NCBI GenBank assembly: GCA_025966255.1 | Contig: JAOPVG010000603.1 | Span: forward strand, 1 to 9,820 | Source: Jatrophihabitans sp. | Lineage (GTDB): Bacteria > Actinomycetota > Actinomycetes > Mycobacteriales > Jatrophihabitantaceae | DNA: 9,820 bases | Direction of reading: 5' to 3' | In this document: piece by piece, positions 1-5,597 of the stretch | Layout: every line of letters starts with the position of its first letter | Numbering within the stretch: position 1 is the first letter of the stretch | The notes under the pieces: model-generated | The model's input: the letters and a program-made list of their open reading frames with translations, nothing else | What the model was told of the DNA's origin: nothing | The model's database searches: none | Translations under genes and position numbers: made by a program

Positions 1-401
1 AGCGCCCGGCCGAGCGGGGACGCCGCTGAGTAGACCTCGACGCCGGCCGTCTCGGCCTCTTCCCGGGAGCCGATCAGGAACGTCTCGTCCTCGGGATCAC
101 CGGCGAAGCGGACCGAGACCAGCATCCCGGGGCCGGCCACACCGTTGTTCGCCGGCGCCTCCCCGACCTTCGCCGACCGCAAGAGGGTCTGCAGCTGGAC
201 GATGCGGCCCTCTTGCTTGCCCTGTTCCTCGCGGGCGGCGTGATAGCCGCCGTTCTCCTTGAGGTCGCCCTCTTCGCGACGGTCGTTGATCTCCTTCGCC
301 ATCGCCGTACGGTTGGCGATCAGCTCGTCGAGCTCGTGCGACAGCCGGTCGTAGGCCTCCTGGGTAAGCCAGGTGACGGGTGCGTCATCGGTCGTGGACA
401 C
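1..401 (-). CDS. greA: Transcription elongation factor GreA (C-terminus cut by window edge)
   Basis: GreA binds the secondary channel of RNA polymerase and stimulates cleavage of backtracked RNA, freeing stalled complexes. Reading leftward from a GTG at 401-399, 133 codons are present. Residues ~12-77 form the antiparallel coiled coil. Its tip carries the family signature GDLKEN (D46 and E49 are the acidic pair that reaches the active site), followed by YHAAREEQG and EGRI. Residues ~85 onward form the FKBP-like domain ([18 protein letters not shown]), ending at SPLGRA, so roughly 25 C-terminal residues lie outside the window. GTG was chosen because GGAG sits 7 nt upstream and the next residues reach the conserved [10 protein letters not shown] quickly. 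It is divergent from mca, as greA is in M. tuberculosis (from memory). Identification is secure; only the start codon is slightly open. Confidence 0.96.
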   Translation of the reverse strand, partial: MSTTDDAPVTWLTQEAYDRLSHELDELIANRTAMAKEINDRREEGDLKENGGYHAAREEQGKQEGRIVQLQTLLRSAKVGEAPANNGVAGPGMLVSVRFAGDPEDETFLIGSREEAETAGVEVYSAASPLGRA

Positions 402-440
402 AGCGGTACTCCAAGTTTGAGCAGGTTGAGCGGACAGGAC

Positions 441-455
441 GAAACTACGAAAGTA
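441..455 (-). promoter_or_regulatory. Candidate -10 elements for greA
   Basis: Two TANNNT hexamers lie on the minus strand upstream of greA: TACTTT (455-450) and TAGTTT (447-442). Either would give a 5' leader of about 35-45 nt, compatible with the GGAG ribosome binding site. No convincing -35 hexamer is visible at 17 nt, which is common in actinobacteria. The assignment rests on motif and position only. Confidence 0.3.
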
Positions 456-456
456 A

Positions 457-470
457 CACCGCATACGGTG
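457..470. repeat. Near-palindrome in the greA/mca divergent spacer
   Basis: CACCG-CATA-CGGTG: two perfect 5-nt arms around a 4-nt centre, with 12 of 14 positions symmetric. It is centred ~62 nt upstream of the greA start and ~80 nt upstream of the mca start, directly upstream of the candidate greA -10 elements. It could be an operator for a dimeric regulator. At this length and GC content chance is possible. Confidence 0.3.
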
Positions 471-532
471 CTGCGCCCAAAGCGAATGGTCACAGAGGGG
501 CACCTGCGGCAATAGTTGTCGCCGTTGTCGGG

Positions 533-538
533 GACAAT
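533..538 (+). promoter_or_regulatory. Candidate -10 of a leaderless mca promoter
   Basis: GACAAT matches TATAAT at four of six positions and ends 6 nt before the GTG of mca. Transcription would then begin at or next to the start codon. The GTG lacks a usable Shine-Dalgarno: the nearest G-run is only 2 nt away. Both points suggest a leaderless mRNA. The first base is not the usual T, so the call is tentative. Confidence 0.35.
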
Positions 539-544
539 GGGGCG

Positions 545-1444
545 GTGCGCAACGATCCTCATGAGCAGCTTCGGCTGATGGCCGTGCACGCCCACCCCGA
601 CGACGAGTCGAGCAAGGGCGCCGCCACGATGGCGCGGTACGTCGACGACGGTGTGGACGTCCTCGTCGTGACGTGTACCGGCGGCGAACGCGGCAGCATC
701 CTCAACCCGGCGCTGAAGGACCGCGCCGACATCGAGGAGAACATCAGCGCGATCCGCCGGGCCGAGATGGACCGCGCGCGCTCGATCCTCGGCGTGCGTC
801 AGCACTGGCTCGGCTTCGTCGACTCCGGGCTGCCGGAGGGCGATCCGCTGCCCCCGCTGCCCGAGGGCTGCTTCGCGCTGGCGCCGCTGGAGGAAGCGAC
901 CGAGCGCCTCGTCAAGGAGATCCGCAGCTTCCGGCCGCACGTCATCACCACGTACGACGAGTACGGCGGCTACCCGCACCCCGATCACATCCGCACCCAC
1001 GAGATCTCGATCGCCGCCTTCGAGGCCGCCGCCGACCCGGATCAGTTCCCGGACGCCGGGCCGCCGTGGCAGGTCCTGAAGCTCTATTACGACGTCGGAT
1101 TCAGCGTCGAGCGCACCGAGGCCATGCACGAGGCCATGCTGGCGCTCGGCCTGGAATCCCCGTTCGCCGAGTGGCGCGAGCGCCGCAAGCAGTGGGGCGA
1201 GCGGCGCCCCCCGAAGCTCACCACCCGGGTGCCGGTCGGTGACTGGTTCGAGCGGCGCGACGCCGCACTGCTCGCCCATGCCACGCAGGTCGACCCGAAC
1301 GGCTGGTTCTTCCGGATCCCGTTGGACGTGCAGCGCGAGGTGTGGCCCACCGAGGACTTCGAGCTCGTCCGATCCCTCGTCGATTCGTCGCTGCCCGAGA
1401 ACGATCTGTTCGCCGGCGTCCGCGACCGAGTGGAGACCCCATGA
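545..1444 (+). CDS. mca: Mycothiol S-conjugate amidase Mca
   Basis: Mca is a zinc amidase that hydrolyses mycothiol S-conjugates of electrophiles and antibiotics, giving a mercapturic acid that is exported and GlcN-Ins that is recycled. This is the cytosolic detoxification arm of mycothiol metabolism. The 299-aa product belongs to the PIG-L/LmbE family. AHPDDE at residues 16-21 supplies zinc ligands H17 and D20 and the general base D19. PHPDH at 144-148 supplies the third ligand H148 plus H145. It matches the mycobacterial Mca pattern ([18 protein letters not shown], then [10 protein letters not shown], then [15 protein letters not shown]) rather than MshB. The frame is open upstream to 380, but family alignment places the start near GTG 545; ATG 578 would remove the first strand. 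The stop overlaps the next start by ATGA. MshB is the only serious alternative, and the C-terminal HATQ(I/V)DPN and WPTE(D/E)FEL segments argue for Mca. Confidence 0.93.
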   Translation: MRNDPHEQLRLMAVHAHPDDESSKGAATMARYVDDGVDVLVVTCTGGERGSILNPALKDRADIEENISAIRRAEMDRARSILGVRQHWLGFVDSGLPEGDPLPPLPEGCFALAPLEEATERLVKEIRSFRPHVITTYDEYGGYPHPDHIRTHEISIAAFEAAADPDQFPDAGPPWQVLKLYYDVGFSVERTEAMHEAMLALGLESPFAEWRERRKQWGERRPPKLTTRVPVGDWFERRDAALLAHATQVDPNGWFFRIPLDVQREVWPTEDFELVRSLVDSSLPENDLFAGVRDRVETP

Positions 1445-1746
1445 GCACGTGGCAGCTGGCCGGGGCGCTGGCCAAGAGCGGCGAGGCGCTGAAGGCCGGC
1501 CCGATCGGCCTCGCCGTGATCCTGATCCTCTGCATCGCCTGTTATTTCCTGTTCAAGTCGATGTCGAAGCACTTGAAGGCGGTGCGGGAGAACTTCCCGA
1601 CCGACGAAAGCAGTGCCGTCGATCCCGGAGCGGAGACGCCAATCCGGTCCGCCGACCCGTCGGCGACGACCGGGCAAGCATCGATGCCGGCCAGGGCCGA
1701 CGAAGACGAGAACAGCAGTTCGCCGCCCGCCGGTCCACAGACTTAA
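1441..1746 (+). CDS. Small single-pass membrane protein, translationally coupled to mca
   Basis: This 101-aa protein has an amphipathic N-terminus (residues 1-20) and one strongly hydrophobic helix at about residues 21-38 (PIGLAVILILCIACYFLF). A basic stretch follows (KSMSKHLK) that should keep the C-terminus in the cytoplasm. Residues 52-101 are an acidic, Ser/Pro/Ala-rich tail that looks disordered. Its ATG overlaps the mca stop as ATGA, so the two are almost certainly co-translated. Position and size resemble the small conserved protein after mca in mycobacteria (Rv1083), but that link is from memory and by position, not alignment. No enzymatic motif is visible. A role beside Mca, such as membrane anchoring or a link to export of mercapturic acids, is speculation. 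Confidence 0.8.
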   Translation: MSTWQLAGALAKSGEALKAGPIGLAVILILCIACYFLFKSMSKHLKAVRENFPTDESSAVDPGAETPIRSADPSATTGQASMPARADEDENSSSPPAGPQT

Positions 1747-1816
1747 TCCCGCGCGGACGTATCACCGGGTACTCCTGCCGCTTCCTCCCCCGGCAAGAGA
1801 GCAACACAACCCACTC

Positions 1817-1821
1817 GGAGG
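1817..1821 (+). promoter_or_regulatory. Strong ribosome binding site of the serine protease
   Basis: GGAGG, 7 nt before ATG 1829. It fixes the start against the longer open frame that extends upstream to 1613. The 82-nt spacer 1747-1828 otherwise shows no clear terminator for the mca pair and no convincing promoter hexamers. Confidence 0.8.
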
Positions 1822-1828
1822 AAGCACC

Positions 1829-2758
1829 ATGCAGCTCAAGAAGATCATCATCGCGGCGACAGCAGGGACAGCGCTGCTCGCCGCCGCCGCCGCGTCCGTA
1901 GCCGCAGCCGGCCCGGCGGGCGCAGCCGCCCCGAAGGCCGCCGCAGTCTCCAACAACGCCTTGGTGTCGAGCGCCGGCAAGGTCATCACGCCGGCGGCGG
2001 CCGCGAAGCTCGCCGGCGCGGACGCGAGCGCGCGCGGACACAGCAGCCACGCGCCGACCCGGGTGAGCCACCTTACGTCGGCCGGAGCGCGTCCGAACAG
2101 CGTCATCGGCCCGGACAGCCGGTCCCTGGTCACCGCGACCACGACCTTCCCGAACAGCGCCATCGTGCTCATCAAGCAGAACGGCAACCTCTGGTGTACC
2201 GGCTGGATGATCAGCAAGGACACCTTGCTGTCCGCCGGTCACTGCGTGACCAACGGCTCCGGCACTTGGTACTCCGGCTTGACGTTCTCGCCCGGCAGCA
2301 ATGGCGGCAACGCCCCGTTCGGCACCTGCACCTCGCGCGGCACCTACGCGTTCAACGCGTGGATCAACGGCGGCAACTCGAACTACGACACGTCGATCAT
2401 CAAGCTGAACTGCACCGTCGGTTACTCGACCGGCTGGTTCGGCACCTGGTGGCAGAGCGCCTCGCCGAACTACCTCTCGACCCGCGTCCAGGGCTACCCG
2501 GGCGACAAGCCGTCCACCCAGTGGGTCTCCTACGACTACGTGCGCAACAGCACCGCCGACCGCCTGCTCTACCAGAACGACACCGTCGGCGGTGAGAGCG
2601 GTTCGCCGGTCTTCCAGTACCGCTCGGGGCAGTCGTTCTGCAACGGCTACTGCGGCATGGGCGTGCACACGAACGGCTCGGACGGCACGAACAACAGCGG
2701 CGTCCGATTCACCCAAAGCAAGCTGACCTCGATCTACGCGATCGTCAACCAGCCCTGA
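1829..2758 (+). CDS. Secreted chymotrypsin-fold serine protease, glutamyl endopeptidase-like
   Basis: This 309-aa exported protein has a Sec signal (K4-K5, a hydrophobic Ala-rich core at ~6-27, cleavage probably near 31-34). An Ala/Ser-rich stretch to about residue 100 looks like an inhibitory propeptide, and a catalytic domain of ~200 residues follows. The triad is His138 (LSAGHC), Asp187 (YDTSIIKL) and Ser257 (GGESGSPV). The GESGSP form and GVHTNG (His280 at the S1 wall) are those of V8/Bacillus glutamyl endopeptidases (family S1B, COG3591). Glu/Asp-directed cleavage is therefore inferred, not shown. Six cysteines (123, 139, 167, 195, 271, 275) allow three disulfides; C123/C139 bracket the catalytic His as in trypsin. 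All catalytic residues are present, so it should be active once processed. It is monocistronic: its own RBS upstream, a strong terminator downstream. Likely role is extracellular protein degradation. Confidence 0.9.
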   Translation: MQLKKIIIAATAGTALLAAAAASVAAAGPAGAAAPKAAAVSNNALVSSAGKVITPAAAAKLAGADASARGHSSHAPTRVSHLTSAGARPNSVIGPDSRSLVTATTTFPNSAIVLIKQNGNLWCTGWMISKDTLLSAGHCVTNGSGTWYSGLTFSPGSNGGNAPFGTCTSRGTYAFNAWINGGNSNYDTSIIKLNCTVGYSTGWFGTWWQSASPNYLSTRVQGYPGDKPSTQWVSYDYVRNSTADRLLYQNDTVGGESGSPVFQYRSGQSFCNGYCGMGVHTNGSDGTNNSGVRFTQSKLTSIYAIVNQP

Positions 2759-2761
2759 CCG

Positions 2762-3790
2762 TCAGGTAGCAACAGGAGGCGGGACCCCGATCCGGGGTCC
2801 CGCCTTTTGGCCGGTCAGCGGGGCGTAGCGGGCCGTGAGCGCGCGCGCCGACTCGGCGATCAGTTCCCGCAGCTCGGCCGGTTCGAGCACCTCGACGTGC
2901 TCGCCCAGCTGCATCAGGGCGTGGTGGCCGTGGCGTACCGACTCGATGGGAACGTGCGTGCGCACCCACCCGTCCGGTTCGGGTTCGGACATGTCGGCGC
3001 GCGCCCGACGAGCTGCGATAGTCCCGATCAGGAACAGCAGCTCGCGCCCGGCGGGGGACAGGCGCACGAGCGCGGTCTCGCTGTACACCCGCTCGGCGTA
3101 CCCGCGCTGGTAGTCGGCCCAGAACGACTCGAGATCGAAGCCGGCCGGCCGGTCGAACTCCTCGTCGCGCACGGCCGCGGCGAGCACCCGGGACACCCGG
3201 TACGTGCGCGGTTCGCGGGCCTCGCCGGCCCGGGCGACGAGGTACCAGGTGCCCGCTTTGAGGACGAGCCCGAGCGGGTCGAGCACCCGGTCGGCGACGG
3301 CCCGGTTGGCCCGCTCGTAGCGCACATCGATGCGGCGTTGGGTCCACGCGGCCTCGGCGACGGTGGCGAGGAACGGCGGGGCATCGGTCTCGCGCAGCCA
3401 GCCCGGGGCGTCCAGGTAGAAGCGGTCGCGGATGCGCGCGGCGCGGTCGCGCAGCTCGGGCGGTAGGGCGGCGAGCAGCTTGAGCTGGGTGGCGGCGAGG
3501 ACGCTGCCCAGCCCCAGATCGGCTGCGGCGCCGGGGATGCCGGACAGGAACAGCGCGTCGGCCTCGTCGCCGGTCATGCCGGTGAGTCGGGTTCGGTAGC
3601 CGTCGAGCAGCTGGATGCCGCCGGTACGGCCGCGGGTGGCGTACACGGGGACGCCGGCTGCGCTGAGCGCCTCGACGTCGCGGTAGATCGTGCGGAGTGA
3701 CACCTCGAGCTCGTCCGCGAGCTGGCCGGCACTGACCCGACCGCGCACGGTGAGGGTCAACAAGATGGACAGCAGTCGGCTCGCGCGCAT
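2762..3790 (-). CDS. WYL-domain transcriptional regulator (DeoR/YafY type)
   Basis: This 342-aa regulator has an N-terminal HTH_11 winged helix at residues ~1-58 (recognition region LEVSLRTIYRDVEALSAAGVPVY, then RGRTGGIQL). A linker follows, then a WYL domain at ~140-235, with the name-giving W182-Y183-L184 and the arginine-containing YRVSRVLAAAV strand. The C-terminal WCX region is ~240-315. WYL domains are thought to bind nucleic acid or small ligands and switch the HTH; the ligand here is unknown. The ATG at 3790 is favoured because HTH homology starts at residue 2; only weak GAG motifs serve as RBS. It is divergent from the DUF3224 gene with an inverted repeat between them, so self-repression and control of that gene are likely. 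Its stop lies 3 nt from the protease stop, and residues ~329-338 are encoded by the terminator stem. Confidence 0.92.
   Translation of the reverse strand: MRASRLLSILLTLTVRGRVSAGQLADELEVSLRTIYRDVEALSAAGVPVYATRGRTGGIQLLDGYRTRLTGMTGDEADALFLSGIPGAAADLGLGSVLAATQLKLLAALPPELRDRAARIRDRFYLDAPGWLRETDAPPFLATVAEAAWTQRRIDVRYERANRAVADRVLDPLGLVLKAGTWYLVARAGEAREPRTYRVSRVLAAAVRDEEFDRPAGFDLESFWADYQRGYAERVYSETALVRLSPAGRELLFLIGTIAARRARADMSEPEPDGWVRTHVPIESVRHGHHALMQLGEHVEVLEPAELRELIAESARALTARYAPLTGQKAGPRIGVPPPVAT
2778..2808 (+). terminator. Rho-independent terminator of the serine protease gene
   Basis: A perfect 12-bp stem, GGCGGGACCCCG (2778-2789) and CGGGGTCCCGCC (2793-2804), has a 3-nt loop ATC and is followed by TTTT (2805-2808). 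It begins 19 nt after the protease stop. On the opposite strand the stem is not followed by a T-run, so it should terminate plus-strand transcription only. It lies wholly inside the last codons of the convergent WYL gene. Confidence 0.9.
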
Positions 3791-3802
3791 GTTCTCATTC
3801 TC

Positions 3803-3829
3803 AGGCTAAAACATGACGCTCGGTGTCAG
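3803..3829 (-). promoter_or_regulatory. Candidate promoter of the WYL regulator gene
   Basis: On the minus strand, CTGACA (3829-3824, five of six to TTGACA) and TAGCCT (3808-3803, fits TANNNT) are separated by 15 nt, shorter than ideal. The -35 coincides with one arm of the inverted repeat, so a repressor bound there would block it. This is motif-based inference. Confidence 0.35.
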
Positions 3830-3841
3830 GTATGGCTGACA
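3824..3841. promoter_or_regulatory. Inverted repeat, likely operator of the WYL regulator
   Basis: TGTCAG (3824-3829), 6-nt spacer, CTGACA (3836-3841): perfect 6-nt arms, 18 bp in all, with centres one and a half turns or less apart as expected for a dimeric HTH protein. It is the only clear dyad in the 88-nt spacer. It lies 33 nt upstream of the WYL start and 37 nt upstream of the DUF3224 start, so one site could control both genes. The binding protein is inferred from adjacency only. Confidence 0.6.
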
Positions 3842-3878
3842 GGGTGAACGCAACACCCACTACCGAAGGAGCAGATCA

Positions 3879-4295
3879 ATGGCATCGCAGGCTGTCGCCA
3901 CGGTCACCGCCAAGACCTGGGAGGAGGACCGCATCGCCGAAACCGACGCCTCGCACGCGGTGGCCAAGGCCGTGTTCACGACGTCCTACTCCGGGGACAT
4001 CGACGGCGATTCGACCTGCGGGCTGTTGATCTCCTACGTCGACGGCGATCCGGAGAAGCCCGAGACGCTGGTCGGACCGTACGTGGGCTACGAGCACGTC
4101 GCCGGCACGCTGGCCGGGCGGAAAGGCACGTTCGTGCTCGCCGCCCGGGGCGACCACCGCGGCGGTGTCGCGCGCACCGAGGTCGAGGTGGTCGAGGGGT
4201 CGGGTACGGGAGAGCTCGCCGGGCTGCGAGGGAGCGGCAGCTATGCCGCCGACGCCCAGACCTACACGCTGACCTTGGACTACGACCTCGCCTGA
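3879..4295 (+). CDS. DUF3224 domain-containing protein
   Basis: This 138-aa protein fills the DUF3224 family from end to end. The pattern is an opening strand (ATVTAKTWEED), F-x-G/SGDIDGDST at ~33-45, then YVGYEHVAGTLAGRKGTFVLAARG at ~68-91, then GGVARTEVEVVEGSGTGELAGLRGSGSY at ~95-122. The fold is expected to be an eight-stranded allene-oxide-cyclase-like barrel; biochemical function is unknown. There is no signal peptide, so it is probably cytosolic. GAAGGAG (3865-3871), 7 nt before the ATG, sets the start. It faces the WYL gene across the operator-like repeat and is followed after 50 nt by the upstream ORF of the winged-helix gene on the same strand. It is likely the first gene of a two-gene transcript controlled by the WYL protein. 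Confidence 0.88.
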   Translation: MASQAVATVTAKTWEEDRIAETDASHAVAKAVFTTSYSGDIDGDSTCGLLISYVDGDPEKPETLVGPYVGYEHVAGTLAGRKGTFVLAARGDHRGGVARTEVEVVEGSGTGELAGLRGSGSYAADAQTYTLTLDYDLA

Positions 4296-4345
4296 CGCGC
4301 CGCGGTGGCGCACGATGAAAAGTCGGGACACGACGAGGAGGCGCA

Positions 4346-4402
4346 ATGACGGTGGGGAGACTGTGGTCGGTTACGCAGCAGCAGAGCCGGGCCCCGGCCT
4401 GA
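4346..4402 (+). CDS. 18-codon upstream ORF (leader peptide) before the winged-helix gene
   Basis: GAGGAGG (4335-4341) is the strongest Shine-Dalgarno in this stretch and is followed 4 nt later by ATG 4346. That ATG opens an 18-codon frame (MTVGRLWSVTQQQSRAPA) ending in TGA at 4400-4402. The stop shares one base with the ATG of the winged-helix gene (TGATG). The frame differs from the downstream gene. A GC stem (GCCGG 4386-4390 / CCGGC 4394-4398, 3-nt loop) sits where an RBS for ATG 4402 would be. The arrangement suggests that ribosomes translate the leader, melt the stem and restart at 4402. The alternative is a frameshift that has split the true N-terminus from the gene. The peptide resembles nothing I recognise. 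Confidence 0.5.
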   Translation: MTVGRLWSVTQQQSRAPA

Positions 4403-5529
4403 TGAGGATCAGCCGCAACCAGGTGATCGCGTACCGCGTCGCGGTGCAGGGCCTGCACCGCGACGCCGGCGCGATCAGCGACCTCGCGATCCTCGACATC
4501 GGCGTGCAGGAGGCGATCGGGCATCCCGCCGCGCTGGCTTTTGCGGCTCGCTTGCCGGCCGACGTGGACCTCGGGCCGGACGCGGTCGCGGTCGGCCCGA
4601 GCCATCGGCTGGCGTTGGCGTGGACGCTGCGCGGCGCTCCGCACGTCCATCGTCGAGCCGATCTCAACGCGCTCGGCGCCGCACTGTGGCCGCTCTCCGA
4701 GGCGGACGCGGCGGGTCGGCTCAACGAGACGGCGCCGAGCGTGAAGCGCGCCGGCATCGCGGCGCTCGACCAGTTCGAGACCGCGGTGAAGGAGATGCGG
4801 GCGGTGGTCACGACGGCCACGGCCAAGGGCGCGGTCAGCACCGCGGTGTCGAAGCGGTTGCCCAAGGTGATGCTGCGCGACTGCCGGGCGTGCAACGCGA
4901 AGCACATCTCCGACTCGGCGATGCGCGCCGCCATGCTCGGCGCCGGGCTCGAAATCGAGCCCGACACCGCCCCGCCGGTGCTGCTGCGCCGGAAGGGCGC
5001 GAAGCTACCGAGCCGGCCCGATCCGAAGGCCTTGGCCCGGCTGGCTCGCGAGTACGTCACGCTCCTCGGACCGGCGACCGTGAGTGAGTTCGCCGGCTAC
5101 ATCGGCGCTCGCCGCGCGGACGTCTCCGAGGTCTGGCCGCACGACCTGACCGAGGTGACCGTCGACGGGCGCCGGGCGTGGCTGCCGGCTGATCGACTTG
5201 ATGCGCTGCGGGACGCGCCGGAGCCGGATCTGGTGCGGCTGCTCGGACCGTTCGATCCGTACCTGCAGGCGCGCGACCGCGACCTGATCGTGCCGGACAA
5301 GGCCGTGCAGAAGACTTTGTGGCCGGTGCTCGGCCGTCCCGGCGCGCTGTTCGTCGAGGGCGAGATCGCGGGCACCTGGCGGACGAAGTCGTCCGGTCGG
5401 AAGCTGACGATCACCGTCGAGGCGTTCGGGCCGCTACCTGCATCGGTGTGGAAGCAAGTCGATGCCGAAGCCGAACGGATCGCCGAAGTCCGCGCCGCCA
5501 AAGACGTAACTGTCACTCAGAAGAAATAA
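4402..5529 (+). CDS. Winged-helix DNA-binding protein, HTH_42 (AlkZ/YcaQ-like) family
   Basis: The 375-aa product matches the HTH_42 superfamily, whose studied members (AlkZ, E. coli YcaQ/AlkX) are DNA glycosylases that unhook alkylation and crosslink adducts. Landmarks are ISRNQVIAYRVAVQGL at the start, DIGVQEAIGHPA (32-43), LALAWTLRGAPHVHRRADL (70-88), C161-x2-C164-x3-H168, the winged-helix stretch YVTLLGPATVSEFAGYIG (218-235), and LLGPFDPYLQARDR (280-293). The catalytic Gln-containing motif of AlkZ would fall at GVQEA. Only the first Gln is clear, so glycosylase activity is uncertain. ATG 4402 was chosen because family homology begins at its second residue. The same frame is open to ATG 4315 but has no RBS there, and its extra 29 residues (KSRDTTRRRN...) look non-family. 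It probably sits in one transcript with the DUF3224 gene. Confidence 0.8.
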   Translation: MRISRNQVIAYRVAVQGLHRDAGAISDLAILDIGVQEAIGHPAALAFAARLPADVDLGPDAVAVGPSHRLALAWTLRGAPHVHRRADLNALGAALWPLSEADAAGRLNETAPSVKRAGIAALDQFETAVKEMRAVVTTATAKGAVSTAVSKRLPKVMLRDCRACNAKHISDSAMRAAMLGAGLEIEPDTAPPVLLRRKGAKLPSRPDPKALARLAREYVTLLGPATVSEFAGYIGARRADVSEVWPHDLTEVTVDGRRAWLPADRLDALRDAPEPDLVRLLGPFDPYLQARDRDLIVPDKAVQKTLWPVLGRPGALFVEGEIAGTWRTKSSGRKLTITVEAFGPLPASVWKQVDAEAERIAEVRAAKDVTVTQKK

Positions 5530-5578
5530 CTGGACCTCGGTTACCGGGTGACCCAGCCGCGATGAGCGCTCGAGCGAA

Positions 5579-5597
5579 GATCCGCCGTCGGCGGATC
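5579..5597. terminator. Hairpin between convergent winged-helix and metallophosphoesterase genes
   Basis: GATCCGCC (5579-5586), GTC, GGCGGATC (5590-5597): perfect 8-bp stem, 3-nt loop. The right arm overlaps the stop codon of the minus-strand metallophosphoesterase. Neither side has a T-run (only TTCG on the minus strand), so it would be an L-shaped or Rho-assisted terminator at best. Its place in the 66-nt convergent gap supports termination for both genes. The remainder of the gap shows nothing clear. Confidence 0.5.

Noticed and set aside
320..1279. 319-codon open frame antisense to mca
   Set aside because: It lies opposite a clearly conserved enzyme, its translation is Arg/Gly/Val-rich low complexity without motifs, and it results from high GC in the third codon positions.
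1553..2716. 387-codon open frame antisense to the serine protease
   Set aside because: It spans the intergenic gap and two real genes, has Arg/Ala/Gly/Val-biased composition and no domain; it is a GC-rich shadow.
4315..4401. Extended N-terminus of the winged-helix protein from ATG 4315
   Set aside because: There is no ribosome binding site before 4315, the extra 29 residues do not resemble the family, and the stretch contains the SD and start of a different frame.
5539..5553. Imperfect repeat GGTTACC-G-GGTGACC as a second terminator
   Set aside because: The loop would be one nucleotide and the stem needs a G-U pair; opening the stem leaves too little pairing to call.
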